A stretch of DNA of 9,888 bases from Spirochaetales bacterium (GTDB lineage Bacteria; Spirochaetota; Spirochaetia; JAGLYY01), in assembly GCA_023131935.1 (NCBI GenBank), contig JAGLYY010000222.1:1-9888 (forward strand). The letters run 5' to 3'. A model generated the notes under the pieces. It ran no database searches. It saw only the letters and a program-made list of their open reading frames with translations, and was not told the origin of the DNA. The position numbers were made by a program, and so were the translations under genes. Positions 1 through 8,000 of the stretch are shown here, piece by piece (position 1 is the first letter of the stretch; each line of letters begins with the position of its first letter).

Positions 1-193
1 GAGTCAGGATAACCTGATCGATCTTCTTCTTACCGACCCCACCTGAAATAGCATCAATTCTCTCAATTATCTTTGAATCTCTCCCCACATCTACAAGCGT
101 GTTGACATCATCTATGGCGTTCCAGCTCCCCCGGACAAAATAGACATTCGCCGTATATGTACTGCTGTTCTCTGTGAGATTGATAACTCGCAT
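1..193 (-). CDS. MBL-fold metallo-hydrolase, N-terminal part (cut by window edge)
   Basis: Reading leftwards from an ATG at 193, 64 residues are open to the edge of the window. They match the start of metallo-beta-lactamase-fold hydrolases: a first strand pair containing NVYFVRG, a DDVNTLVDVGRD segment (the usual 'LVDVG' strand and turn), then a helix and a second strand ending in DQVILT. In this family that strand leads directly into the metal-binding HxHxDH motif, which would lie just outside the window. The catalytic residues are therefore not seen and the substrate cannot be named. The start is supported by a GAGGT ribosome-binding site (203-199) five bases upstream, inside the end of the cheR-like gene. 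Only one base separates the two genes, so they are almost certainly co-transcribed and probably translationally coupled. Family call is fairly sure; function is open. Confidence 0.8.
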   Translation of the reverse strand, partial: MRVINLTENSSTYTANVYFVRGSWNAIDDVNTLVDVGRDSKIIERIDAISGGVGKKKIDQVILT

Positions 194-194
194 T

Positions 195-803
195 TCATAC
201 CTCGACTTTTCGGAAAAGCTGCGCGTCACCTGTTACCTGTTCAAAAAGGTGTGATGTTTCTTCCGGTAACTTTTGCGTTTGTTCTGTCGCCAGGAACCCT
301 CCGGGCGCGAGGGAATGGTGAAACATCCTGAGGACCTCCACCCGCTGCTCAGGATGAAAATGAAGAAGTACATTCTTGCATAATATAAGGCTGTAACCGT
401 CCCCGATTGGTTCTAAAGAAAGAAGATCATGCTTGCGGTAAGAAACACGACTCCTGATATTCTCAATGACCTGAAAGTGCCCCGGTTTTCCATTCTGCCG
501 GAAATACTTTTTTATTATTTCCTTTGGAATTCTCTTGATCTCTACCTCCGGGTAAACACCATCAAGGATAATCTTCTCAAAAAGGTTGCTGCCATCTATA
601 TCTGTTGCGTCTATATGGAGATTCTTGAAAACGAAATGCCCCATGTTTTCAGCGAACATGATCGCCAGAGAGTATGACTCCTGCCCCATCGCGCAGCCGG
701 CGTCCCAGAAACGGATCTTGCTCCGGCCGGAAACGCAGGGAACAACCGCCTTTGTAAGAAGTTCCAGGGTGTACATATCTCTGAAAAAATAGGTGAAGGC
801 CAT
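195..803 (-). CDS. Compact CheR-type SAM-dependent protein methyltransferase
   Basis: This 202-residue protein is the catalytic domain of the CheR family, which transfers methyl groups from S-adenosylmethionine to glutamates of chemoreceptors or similar targets. Visible hallmarks are TYFFRD at residues 4-9, the SAM-binding loop WDAGCAMGQESYSLA at 33-47 (family form AGCxTGEEPYS), DATDID at 65-70, HDLL at 125-128, the NVLLHF strand at 144-149 and LAPGGFLA at 165-172. It is short: classical CheR proteins are about 270-290 residues and have a helical N-terminal domain that contacts the receptor. Here the protein begins exactly at the TxFFRD junction, so that domain is absent. The start at 803 has an AGGAG site (815-811) seven bases upstream. 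It is the first gene of an operon with the MBL-fold protein and is preceded by a sigma-54 promoter. Methyltransferase chemistry is likely; the substrate, chemoreceptor or other, is unknown. Confidence 0.88.
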   Translation of the reverse strand: MAFTYFFRDMYTLELLTKAVVPCVSGRSKIRFWDAGCAMGQESYSLAIMFAENMGHFVFKNLHIDATDIDGSNLFEKIILDGVYPEVEIKRIPKEIIKKYFRQNGKPGHFQVIENIRSRVSYRKHDLLSLEPIGDGYSLILCKNVLLHFHPEQRVEVLRMFHHSLAPGGFLATEQTQKLPEETSHLFEQVTGDAQLFRKVEV

Positions 804-869
804 TCTTTATCTCCTGTTTTCCGCCAACTATTTTAAGCGCCAAAGAATCGGCTTTATTTAATCTAATTT

Positions 870-884
870 GCAACTTCTGTGCCA
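870..884 (-). promoter_or_regulatory. Sigma-54 (RpoN) -24/-12 promoter for the cheR-MBL operon
   Basis: On the minus strand the bases read TTGGCAC-AGAAG-TTGCA. The core is TGGCAC at 884-879, a 5-bp spacer, and TTGC at 873-870. This equals the sigma-54 consensus TGGCAC-N5-TTGC, with the invariant GG and GC doublets correctly spaced. Transcription should begin near 858, giving a leader of about 55 bases before the cheR ATG at 803. The assignment is strengthened by the next gene upstream, which encodes a sigma-54 activator with a GAFTGA loop. It could be a chance match, but position, orientation and context all agree. Confidence 0.85.
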
Positions 885-957
885 AGATTTATTTAAAGCT
901 GGTAATCCTTTATGGGGTATATAATTATCATTTTCATAAGGCTTGCCGCTCACTAAG

Positions 958-1010
958 AAGGGTGTAAATCTTTTTTTCAATAAATCCCATAGTGAAAGGT
1001 GTAGTTCTTT
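958..1010. repeat. Imperfect 16-bp direct repeat, candidate activator (UAS) sites
   Basis: Two similar blocks, AAGGGTGTAAATCTTT (958-973) and AAAGGTGTAGTTCTTT (995-1010), agree at 13 of 16 positions and are offset by 37 bp. They lie roughly 100-150 bp upstream of the predicted sigma-54 start site near 858, the usual distance for enhancer sites bound by NtrC-class activators. Such sites are more often palindromic; the second copy contains only a short TGTA...TACA symmetry (1000-1013). The function is therefore a guess, and AT-rich DNA yields such pairs by chance fairly often. Confidence 0.3.
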
Positions 1011-1057
1011 ACAGGACATAGAGTTGCATTTATATTAAAAAAAAGAGCGGTTTAAAT

Positions 1058-1097
1058 AAAAATTGGACCCCTTCCATAAAAATTATTCAGGGAAAGG
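1058..1097 (-). terminator. Possible intrinsic terminator of the kinase/response-regulator operon
   Basis: On the minus strand, CCTTTCC (1097-1091) can pair with GGAAGGG (1075-1069) through seven pairs including one G-U, around a 15-base loop. A T-rich run (TTTTT at 1062-1058, then ATTT) follows a few bases later. It starts about 27 bases after the response-regulator stop codon, the expected place. The large loop and the gap before the T run make it a weak candidate. Confidence 0.35.
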
Positions 1098-1124
1098 TGG
1101 TGGCTTTCTTTTTGTAGTAAAATA

Positions 1125-2537
1125 CTAATTTTCTTTTTCTCTTGTTTTCTTAAGACGGTTACTTAGCGCCTGTGGAGAAATACCTAAATGCCGGGCGGCT
1201 ATTGTCTGGTTTCCTTTAGATCGCTTCATAACTTCCGCGATCAGAAGTTCTGTTACCTGCTTAATCGTAGGGATTTTCCCTGAAAAGGTAACAAGAAGAT
1301 CATCTTTTTTTCTCACAGAAGCTGTTTGCTTTTTACCGGTTGTTTTTATGAAAGTTTCCAGGGAGAGAACTCCGGATTTATGCTTGCTTACGGCATCAAA
1401 GATCATAGATTCTAATTCCCTGATATTCCCGGGAAAATAATAGGTCCCAAGAAGGGTAAATAGCTCCGGAGGGGGGGTGGGCTTCTTCTTGCCAAGCTCA
1501 CGGGCGGAAGTACCGATAAAATGTTCTATTAAAAGGGGAAGATCATCTGTCCGCTCTCTAAGCGGCGGCATGTGAATATGATGAGTACTCAGTCTGTAAT
1601 AGAGGTCCCTGCGAAAAAGACCAGATTCCATTGATTTTTCCAGGTCCCTGTTTGTGGCAACAATGACTCTGGCTTCAGATCTTCTGGCCAGATCTGATCC
1701 GAGGGGGAAGTATTCCTGAGACTCTAAAAGACGAAGCAGCTTTACCTGCGAAGTTATGCTTAGGTCCCCAATCTCATCAAGGCAGAGGGTGCCATGCGAT
1801 GCTTTTTCAATCAATCCGCTGCGTACCTGACTCGCTCCGGTAAAAGCTCCCCTCCTGTGGCCGAAAAGAGTGTCTGTAAACAAATTATCATCCAATCCCG
1901 CAATATTCACGGGAAGAAATGTACAGTCTTTCCTATCGCTGAGCTTGTGAATGGACCTGGCTATGAGGTCCTTTCCCACCCCTGTTTCTCCAGTAATCAG
2001 CACTACCTGAGAAGATTTAGCAATTGCCTCCATATATGCAAAAAGAGATTTCATCTTACTGTTATCTGTTATTATTTCTGTAAAGGCTTCCGGATGTTCA
2101 AGCTCTTCTGAAAAGATTTTTTTTCTCAGATTTCTATTCTCTCTCTTCAAGTTCTGAATCTCAATCATTTTTTTTACTGTAGCTACCAGCTTGCTCTTCT
2201 CAACGGATTTGACCAGATAGTCCGCGGCCCCCAGCTTCATACATTCAACAGCGGTTGTAAGCTCCATGTTTCCTGTTATTATTATTATTGGAATTTCCGG
2301 GAAATCTCTGTGCAATATTGGGAGTAATTCTTCCCCCGATATATACGGCATAGTTAAATCTAATAGTATTAATCCTATTTCTCTATTATTCACTATTTCC
2401 AGTACTTCACGGCTATCATTTATGCAGATAATATTATTTATTCCCGATGCTTTTAAAACACCGCGCATACTTATAAGGATGGACTCTTCATCATCCACGA
2501 TTAAGACAGGGAAAGTAGGGTATAGATTTGAACTCAT
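1125..2537 (-). CDS. NtrC-family sigma-54-dependent response regulator (REC-AAA+-Fis HTH)
   Basis: This is a full-length 470-residue activator of sigma-54 RNA polymerase. The receiver domain (about 9-125) has the acidic pair D15-D16, phosphoacceptor D60 in LILLD, T88 and K110. The AAA+ domain (about 155-385) has Walker A GETGVGK at 183-189, the sigma-54-contacting GAFTGA loop at 230-235, Walker B LCLDE at 251-255, and the arginine-finger region FRRDLYYRL starting near 318. A Fis-type helix-turn-helix at about 430-465 (GNQTIAARHLGISPQALSNR) binds DNA. All key residues are intact, so it should be an active phosphorylation-controlled ATPase. The ATG at 2537 overlaps the kinase stop codon (ATGA), with a GGAGG site (2549-2545) seven bases upstream, so kinase and regulator are coupled. 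Its likely target, by position, is the sigma-54 promoter at 884-870, beyond its own 3' end. Confidence 0.95.
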   Translation of the reverse strand: MSSNLYPTFPVLIVDDEESILISMRGVLKASGINNIICINDSREVLEIVNNREIGLILLDLTMPYISGEELLPILHRDFPEIPIIIITGNMELTTAVECMKLGAADYLVKSVEKSKLVATVKKMIEIQNLKRENRNLRKKIFSEELEHPEAFTEIITDNSKMKSLFAYMEAIAKSSQVVLITGETGVGKDLIARSIHKLSDRKDCTFLPVNIAGLDDNLFTDTLFGHRRGAFTGASQVRSGLIEKASHGTLCLDEIGDLSITSQVKLLRLLESQEYFPLGSDLARRSEARVIVATNRDLEKSMESGLFRRDLYYRLSTHHIHMPPLRERTDDLPLLIEHFIGTSARELGKKKPTPPPELFTLLGTYYFPGNIRELESMIFDAVSKHKSGVLSLETFIKTTGKKQTASVRKKDDLLVTFSGKIPTIKQVTELLIAEVMKRSKGNQTIAARHLGISPQALSNRLKKTREKEN

Positions 2538-4891
2538 CCTGCATCCTCCGTTCCATTATTATTTTTAACAGGCAGGGTAATTGTCACTGTTGTTCCTTCC
2601 CCAACTTCCGATTCAATGTTTAGTGTACCGTTGTGGTCTTCAATTATTGAAGCGCAGATTGACAATCCTAATCCCGTTCCACCAGAAAGACGTTTTGTAG
2701 TAAAGAAAGGATCTGTGATACTTGGAAGATCACTAGGAGCTATCCCCGCACCCTCATCCACGATTTTAACCACGATACAATGTTCCGGTTTTTTATATTG
2801 CAAACCAATAAAAAAGTGGTTCATTTTATCCGTGAGTGACTGGCAGGCATTTTCAATAAGATTTATCATTACCTGCTCAAGCTTCTGAAAGTTGCCTTTT
2901 ATCAGGGGAATCTCTTCTCCCAATTCAACAGTAAAGTTTTTTGTAGCCCACATTATATAATTAGAAATCAGCTTAACGCTAGAGTTGATTACATTCTTCA
3001 TATTCACATTGTTCTGCATCTCATATTTCTCTTGCCGCGCGAAATTCTTCAGATCTCGCACAATTGTATCGATACGTTTTGACTCATTTATAATCGCTTG
3101 CAGATAATCCGGTATTTCATCTTTCATTTCCGTATAGTTAATTCCACCCATAAGGAAATCACCATTTTCCTGATAGTAGTCCTCGAGAATCGAAGTAATG
3201 CTTTTCCAGGAATCTGAAACCAACCCCGCGCTCGCCATAATCGCGTGATTAGGGTTGTTTATTTCATGGGCTACCCCCGCGACAAGAACCCCAAGCGAGG
3301 CAAGTTTTTCGGTCTGCATAAGCATCTGCTGCTGAATCACGGACTCCTCCTCAGTCTTTATTTTCTCACTGATATCTATAAACGTTGCCATATCGGCCTT
3401 TTTCCCTTTAAAAATAATAGTCTTCGAATATATTTCCACCCACTTTGTTTCCCTGCTTTGTGTAATGACCCGGAATTGATAATGATCTACAATATCTCCA
3501 CTTCCTTCCTGCTTTTTTTCCGCCTGGTCCATTGCAAAGGGCTTGTCTTCCGAGTGGATTGTTTTTAAAAACTCATCTTTTCCCCAGTTCCGGATTTCTT
3601 CAATGGAATATCCCACGAGGTCGGAGAATGCCTGATTGGCATACTTTACCAATCCATTCTGCAAAATCATGATACTTAACAGAGATTGCTCCGAGAGAAT
3701 ACGGAACTTCTCCTCCGATTCCCACAATGCCTTCTCAGCAAGTATTCTTTCATTAATCTCCTTGCTAAGTGAATTACGAGTCACTGTAGTGGTATGTAGA
3801 TGCTCATTCATTGTATTAAACGCGCAAACAAGATCGCCTATTTCATCCTTCGCGCTATATTCAATTTTTACCGGGTTTATATATCCATTAACGATCTGTA
3901 ACGCGGATTCCGATACCTCCTTAAGCGGCCTTGAAAATCTTCCAGATAATAATACCGCGAACGCACTTACTAAAAACGCAATAACAAGCATCAATATGAT
4001 CGTTTGTTTTCGTATGATATACGCTGTTTCATAAGCACTATCAACATCTTCGATCACGATGATTTTCCAACCCCAGCCGTCAAAAGCACCGGATCCTCTC
4101 AAAGAAAAACTGACACTGACAAGCTTTTTCCCAAAACATTCTATATTGTCTGCGATCTCTGTCTTTCCTGAAAGAAGATCAGTTATTGCCGGCAAAGCAA
4201 GAAAGTGGTTGAGTTCAAGAAATTCACTTTTATCCGGACCGGCTATTGTCTCCCCCTTGCCGTTGAGCAGGAAAGTATGATTACTATATCCGGTTCCCGT
4301 GTCTATCGTTTTTATTCTCTCCATAATAAAGTCCATTCTTACTCTTGTAGTTAATACTCCGATAAGCTCTTTGCTAATTTCATCTATAATAGGGGTATTG
4401 AGTCCTATCACCATATCCCATCCTGCTGTTTCCGCCCGATACGCGTCTAATGGTATAATGCCTGCTCCTTTGGATTTAACTGTTTCCTGATACCAACCTC
4501 TGTCCGCTCTTGATTCGCCGATTAGCTCAGCTTGAGTACATGCTATAATTATCCCATCCGGATCAATTACTGAAACCGCGGCAAAACCGGGATAGGATTC
4601 CTTCACGGATTCTATATATTTCTGCATTGCTTCTCTGTTACCGTCTATAAGAATATCGCTATGGGAGACCAACCTGGTTACATCATATTGTGTACTCATA
4701 TATAAGGATATTTTTCTCCCGCAATCCCTTGCGAGGTCTTGAAGATGCCTTTTTGTACTTGTTTCAAGCTGATTCCTAGTAATGGCATAGTTAACGGATC
4801 CTCCAATTAATATGGGCAGCACTGACAGAATCAAGAAACCAATCAGTATTTTCGTTCCTATACCAAACCTTAAGGTCCTTTGCTTGTTCAT
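2534..4891 (-). CDS. Membrane sensor histidine kinase (dCACHE-HAMP-PAS-HisKA-HATPase)
   Basis: This 785-residue kinase has an N-terminal transmembrane helix (about 13-36), an extracytoplasmic region of roughly 260 residues (37-296), a second helix (about 297-316), HAMP (317-370), PAS (about 392-515), and the kinase core. The outer region resembles double CACHE sensors: the segment at about 101-135 contains PGFAAVSVIDPDG and DRGWYQ, typical of their ligand-binding half. The H-box carries phospho-accepting H542 in AHEINNPNHA; the N-box has N677 and N681, G1 is DEGAGI (712-717), the F-box TDPFFTTK, and G2 GGTGLGL (737-743). The two-helix HisKA unit is longer than usual: about 75 residues separate H542 from the LKNFAR end, with a GDFLMGGINY insert also found in a subset of delta-proteobacterial kinases. 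It overlaps the regulator gene by four bases and is its evident partner. The ligand is unknown. The ATG at 4891 has only a weak upstream GATGAG. Confidence 0.93.
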   Translation of the reverse strand: MNKQRTLRFGIGTKILIGFLILSVLPILIGGSVNYAITRNQLETSTKRHLQDLARDCGRKISLYMSTQYDVTRLVSHSDILIDGNREAMQKYIESVKESYPGFAAVSVIDPDGIIIACTQAELIGESRADRGWYQETVKSKGAGIIPLDAYRAETAGWDMVIGLNTPIIDEISKELIGVLTTRVRMDFIMERIKTIDTGTGYSNHTFLLNGKGETIAGPDKSEFLELNHFLALPAITDLLSGKTEIADNIECFGKKLVSVSFSLRGSGAFDGWGWKIIVIEDVDSAYETAYIIRKQTIILMLVIAFLVSAFAVLLSGRFSRPLKEVSESALQIVNGYINPVKIEYSAKDEIGDLVCAFNTMNEHLHTTTVTRNSLSKEINERILAEKALWESEEKFRILSEQSLLSIMILQNGLVKYANQAFSDLVGYSIEEIRNWGKDEFLKTIHSEDKPFAMDQAEKKQEGSGDIVDHYQFRVITQSRETKWVEIYSKTIIFKGKKADMATFIDISEKIKTEEESVIQQQMLMQTEKLASLGVLVAGVAHEINNPNHAIMASAGLVSDSWKSITSILEDYYQENGDFLMGGINYTEMKDEIPDYLQAIINESKRIDTIVRDLKNFARQEKYEMQNNVNMKNVINSSVKLISNYIMWATKNFTVELGEEIPLIKGNFQKLEQVMINLIENACQSLTDKMNHFFIGLQYKKPEHCIVVKIVDEGAGIAPSDLPSITDPFFTTKRLSGGTGLGLSICASIIEDHNGTLNIESEVGEGTTVTITLPVKNNNGTEDAG

Positions 4892-4934
4892 ATAATCAAA
4901 TTCTCATCTTGTAGATAATATTTCTCTTACTCTA

Positions 4935-4962
4935 ATTATATGAATGAAGTTTGAGTTTGCAA
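4935..4962 (-). promoter_or_regulatory. Sigma-70-like promoter of the kinase/response-regulator operon
   Basis: On the minus strand TTGCAA (4962-4957) is followed after 16 bp by a perfect TATAAT (4940-4935). Transcription would start near 4928, about 37 bases before the kinase ATG. The -35 box sits in the palindrome TTTGCAAA (4956-4963). This indicates housekeeping expression of the two-component system itself, while its target promoter uses sigma-54. Confidence 0.6.
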
Positions 4963-4990
4963 ATGTAAAACGGTATTGCGGGAATAATAA

Positions 4991-5020
4991 TTTACAATAT
5001 CATTGCAACCATGCTAAAAT
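4991..5020 (+). promoter_or_regulatory. Sigma-70-like promoter of the hybrid kinase gene
   Basis: TTTACA (4991-4996) and TAAAAT (5015-5020) are separated by 18 bp, a reasonable vegetative promoter. The start site would fall near 5027, about 20 bases before the ATG at 5048. It is divergent from the promoter of the minus-strand kinase operon about 30 bp away, so a regulator bound between them could affect both genes. Confidence 0.5.
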
Positions 5021-5031
5021 TTGATTAGCAT
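5011..5031. repeat. 21-bp perfect inverted repeat over the -10 box, candidate operator
   Basis: ATGCTAA (5011-5017) and its exact reverse complement TTAGCAT (5025-5031) flank a 7-bp centre. The element covers the proposed -10 box and transcription start of the hybrid kinase gene. A dimeric repressor bound here would block that promoter. No candidate repressor gene is visible in the window. A transcript-level role is unlikely, because the left arm lies upstream of the expected start. Confidence 0.45.
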
Positions 5032-5047
5032 AAATGAGAGATACAAC

Positions 5048-8000
5048 ATGACTGATAATATCAATAATATGGACCTCTTTTTTCGTATCGCTTCAGAAAT
5101 AAGCTCATCTCAAGACCCGGACCAACTTCTTAAGCATGTCCTGAATGAGGTACTGGATGTTTTTGACATACAGCAGGGAATGATCATGCTCCTTGACAGC
5201 ACAGGAGAACACTTGCTTCTCAAGGCCCACCGTGGAATTCCCGCGAACCTCCTTAGAGTCTTACAAAAAAGCAGGATTAATGACGCCCCCCTGGCAGCCC
5301 GGGTGTTTTCGACAGGTGCGTCGTTTGTAGAAAGCAACATCGATGAAATAGATACTCCATATAAGGCTTTAATAAAGCCGGGAGAGCCATTCTTCTTTGT
5401 TTATTGTCCCATCAAAACTTCTCAATATGTACTGGGACTCATGATTCTTCAGGGTCCGGGCTTCAAAGATTTTAAGGCAAGCGGGGATATGGTTCTTCTT
5501 GAAGCTATCTGCAAAACCCTTGGTGAAGCTATCAAGCGTTCCCGTAAAGATTCAGAATCGATATACCTGGCAAGAGAACTGAAATTATTACAAAACATCA
5601 ATGCCGCTCTTAACAGTACCACAGGGCTGACGGAAGTTCTTGATACTATTGCCGAAGGCATGGTAAAGGTTTTCGGCTATACAGGCAGTTTGATCTTCCT
5701 GGATAAAAAAGGTGATGGAGCGAAAATAACTCTGGAGAGTTTTGCCTATGACTATAATCCCACGATAATAAGAAAGATAGAGGGCCTCCTTGGTTTCTCC
5801 CTTAAGGGACATGTATTTGAACCTGAGAAAGAAGATACAATCCACCTTCTTTTTCATGAACAGTTGCCTTACATTACAAACAAAATCTCCGATCAACTTG
5901 GGGCATTGTTTCATAAAAAAATACTGAAAAAGCTGGCTCCCACGATTGCCAATCTTCTGCCGGTTAGATCCGCGCTGTTAATCCCCCTTATAATGGGGAA
6001 GAAAGTGAAAGGCATCCTGGTTGTCGCTTCTAGGCAGGAGCTCTGCGAGAATGATGTAAGCCGGGTACAGGCATTCGCAACACAGGCTTCCATGGCCATA
6101 GAAACAGCCCGGCACCATAAGGATGAACAACGGCACGCCGCGGAACTATCCGCCTTCCAGACAGTTTCAAAATCCATAAGTTCCACCCTTAACCTGGCGG
6201 AAATACTGCGGAACGCAACAAGGCAGATGGTGGAACTACTGCAGGTGGATCACTGCGGTATTCTGGCCTTTGACGAGGACCGGGAGCGGGGTAAAGTACT
6301 GGCCGACTATCCGGAAAGTGGAGCTACTTCAGAAAGTTTTCCCCTTAAGGGGTTTGGGGCTGCCGAAAGAATCATAGCTGTTCCAAAACCACTGGTGATC
6401 GAGGACACCCGGCATGACCCCCTGATGGCGTCAGTACAGGACACTATGTTCCGCCTGGACATACGCTCCATGCTGATCCTTCCCCTGGTAATCAAGGGGA
6501 AAACAATTGGTAGTATCGGGTTGGACGCTATTGGAAAACAACGTATCTTCCAACCTGATGAAATCACATTAGCCCAGACCATTACCGACCAGGTATCAGT
6601 GGCGATTGAGAACGCCAGGCTTTTTGAAAACGAGCAATCCACAAGGCAATTCGCGGAGGCTTTGAGCACAGTCACAAGGGTTGTAATCTCGACCCTGGAT
6701 CTTGATAGCCGCATGCACCTGATCCTGAAGGAGCTGAGACAGATTCTTCTGTTTGATACAGTCTCAATCCTGATTTTCTCAGGGGAAGAGCTTGTACTGG
6801 GAGCAACATTGGGATATGAGGATGAAGAGTTGGTACGCGAGGAGATGCACCAGCATTTGAAAGATAGTCAGCTTCTACGTGAGATAGTGAGAACACACCG
6901 CCCCATCAAGATCTCCGATGTTCGGGAAGAGAAAAAATGGATCTGGGTCACCGGGGCCGAACATGTACGCTCCTGGATCGGGGTACCTTTGATTGTTCGG
7001 AACAGGGTGGTTGGGATACTTTCGGTAGATAAATTCCAGCCCGGTTTTTTCAGCAAAAAAGATGTTGAAATTGTTCAAGCCTTCACAGACCAGATGGCCG
7101 CGGCACTTGATAACGCCCGCCTGTATGAGGAAGTAAAGAAATCGGAGGAACGTTTCCGATACGTTATGGCAAACACCGGAGAGTGGGTTTGGGAAATTGA
7201 TGCTGAAGGACGTTATACCTACTCAAGTCCCGTGGTGGAACAGATTCTGGGATATACTACTCAGGAAATTTTGGGAAAACATCTTTTTGATTTTTTCTGC
7301 CCGGAGAAACGGGAAAAACTTAAAACAACAGCTTTTAAGATATTTCAAAAAGGTGGGCCTTTCACTTCCTTCATCAATTTCAATCTTCATAAGGACGGCT
7401 ACACGGTTATCCTTGAGACAAGTGGAACTCCGATTTTTGGTCCGGATGGTCAGGTATCGGGCTACCGGGGTTCTAATCACGATATAACCGCGCGGGTAAA
7501 GGCCGAGGAAGCTCTGGCCATCTCGGAACGTAAATATCGCACTCTTGTGCAGCATGCCAACGATTGGATCTGGACTTTGGACCGTAAAGGAATTTTCACA
7601 TTCATTAACCAGGAGGCAGAAGAGGCAATTGGCTATAAAAGTGAAGACTGGTTGGGAAAAAGCTTCGTCCCTCTTGTCCTGCAGGAAGACCTCCCACATG
7701 TTCAACAGGCATTTAAGGATACTCTGGCGGGAAAAGCACAAACCTATGAAATGCACGTCCACAAAAGGGGTGGTAAACTGCTCACTTTTTCCGTGAATTC
7801 GGCTCCTATCTACGAAGGGGAAACAATAGTGGGTACGGTCAGTATGGGACGTGATGTAAGTACTCAGAGACAGCTCGAGGAGCAGCTCCGTGAAGCACAA
7901 AAAATGGAAGCCCTCGGGACACTTGCCGGGGGTATCGCTCATGATTTTAATAATATCCTTGGCGGTATACTTGGCTATACAACGTTCATTAAATCGGAAT

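Larger units (their letters stand above)
804..1124. other. 321-bp non-coding regulatory region between cheR-like gene and response regulator
   Basis: This AT-rich gap separates the cheR-like gene from the 3' end of the response-regulator gene; both are on the minus strand. I see no convincing gene in it. It contains a sigma-54 promoter (884-870), about 55 bases of leader down to the cheR start, a pair of similar 16-bp direct repeats 100-150 bp upstream of the expected start site, and a possible terminator for the kinase/regulator operon near 1058-1097. There is also a 13-bp inverted repeat, TAGTA-AAA-TACTA, at 1115-1127 overlapping the regulator's stop codon; its role is unknown. The length and content fit a sigma-54 enhancer-promoter region. 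Confidence 0.6.

Noticed and set aside
649..885. Small minus-strand frame upstream of and overlapping the start of cheR, as a possible lost N-terminal CheR domain
   Set aside because: Its translation does not resemble the helical CheR N-terminal domain, and its start lies upstream of the predicted sigma-54 transcription start near 858.
1020..1110. Possible insertion-sequence end (AAATTGGACCCC-like stretch)
   Set aside because: It loosely recalls the ends of some IS21-type elements, but there is a single copy, no matching second end, no target duplication and no transposase remnant. A terminator hairpin explains part of it.
1092..1115. GAAAG-GTGGTGG-CTTTC hairpin followed by TTTTT on the plus strand, as a terminator
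   Set aside because: The stem is only five pairs and no plus-strand gene ends there, so there is nothing for it to terminate.
5021..5047. In-frame TTG start giving a hybrid kinase nine residues longer
   Set aside because: The TTG directly follows the proposed -10 box and precedes the expected transcription start near 5027. It lies in the inverted repeat and has no ribosome-binding site; the ATG at 5048 fits better.
7223..7942. Antisense open frame of 239 codons within the hybrid kinase gene
   Set aside because: It lies opposite well-conserved PAS and HisKA coding sequence, its translation has no recognisable domain, and no promoter or ribosome site supports it. It is a shadow of the plus-strand gene.
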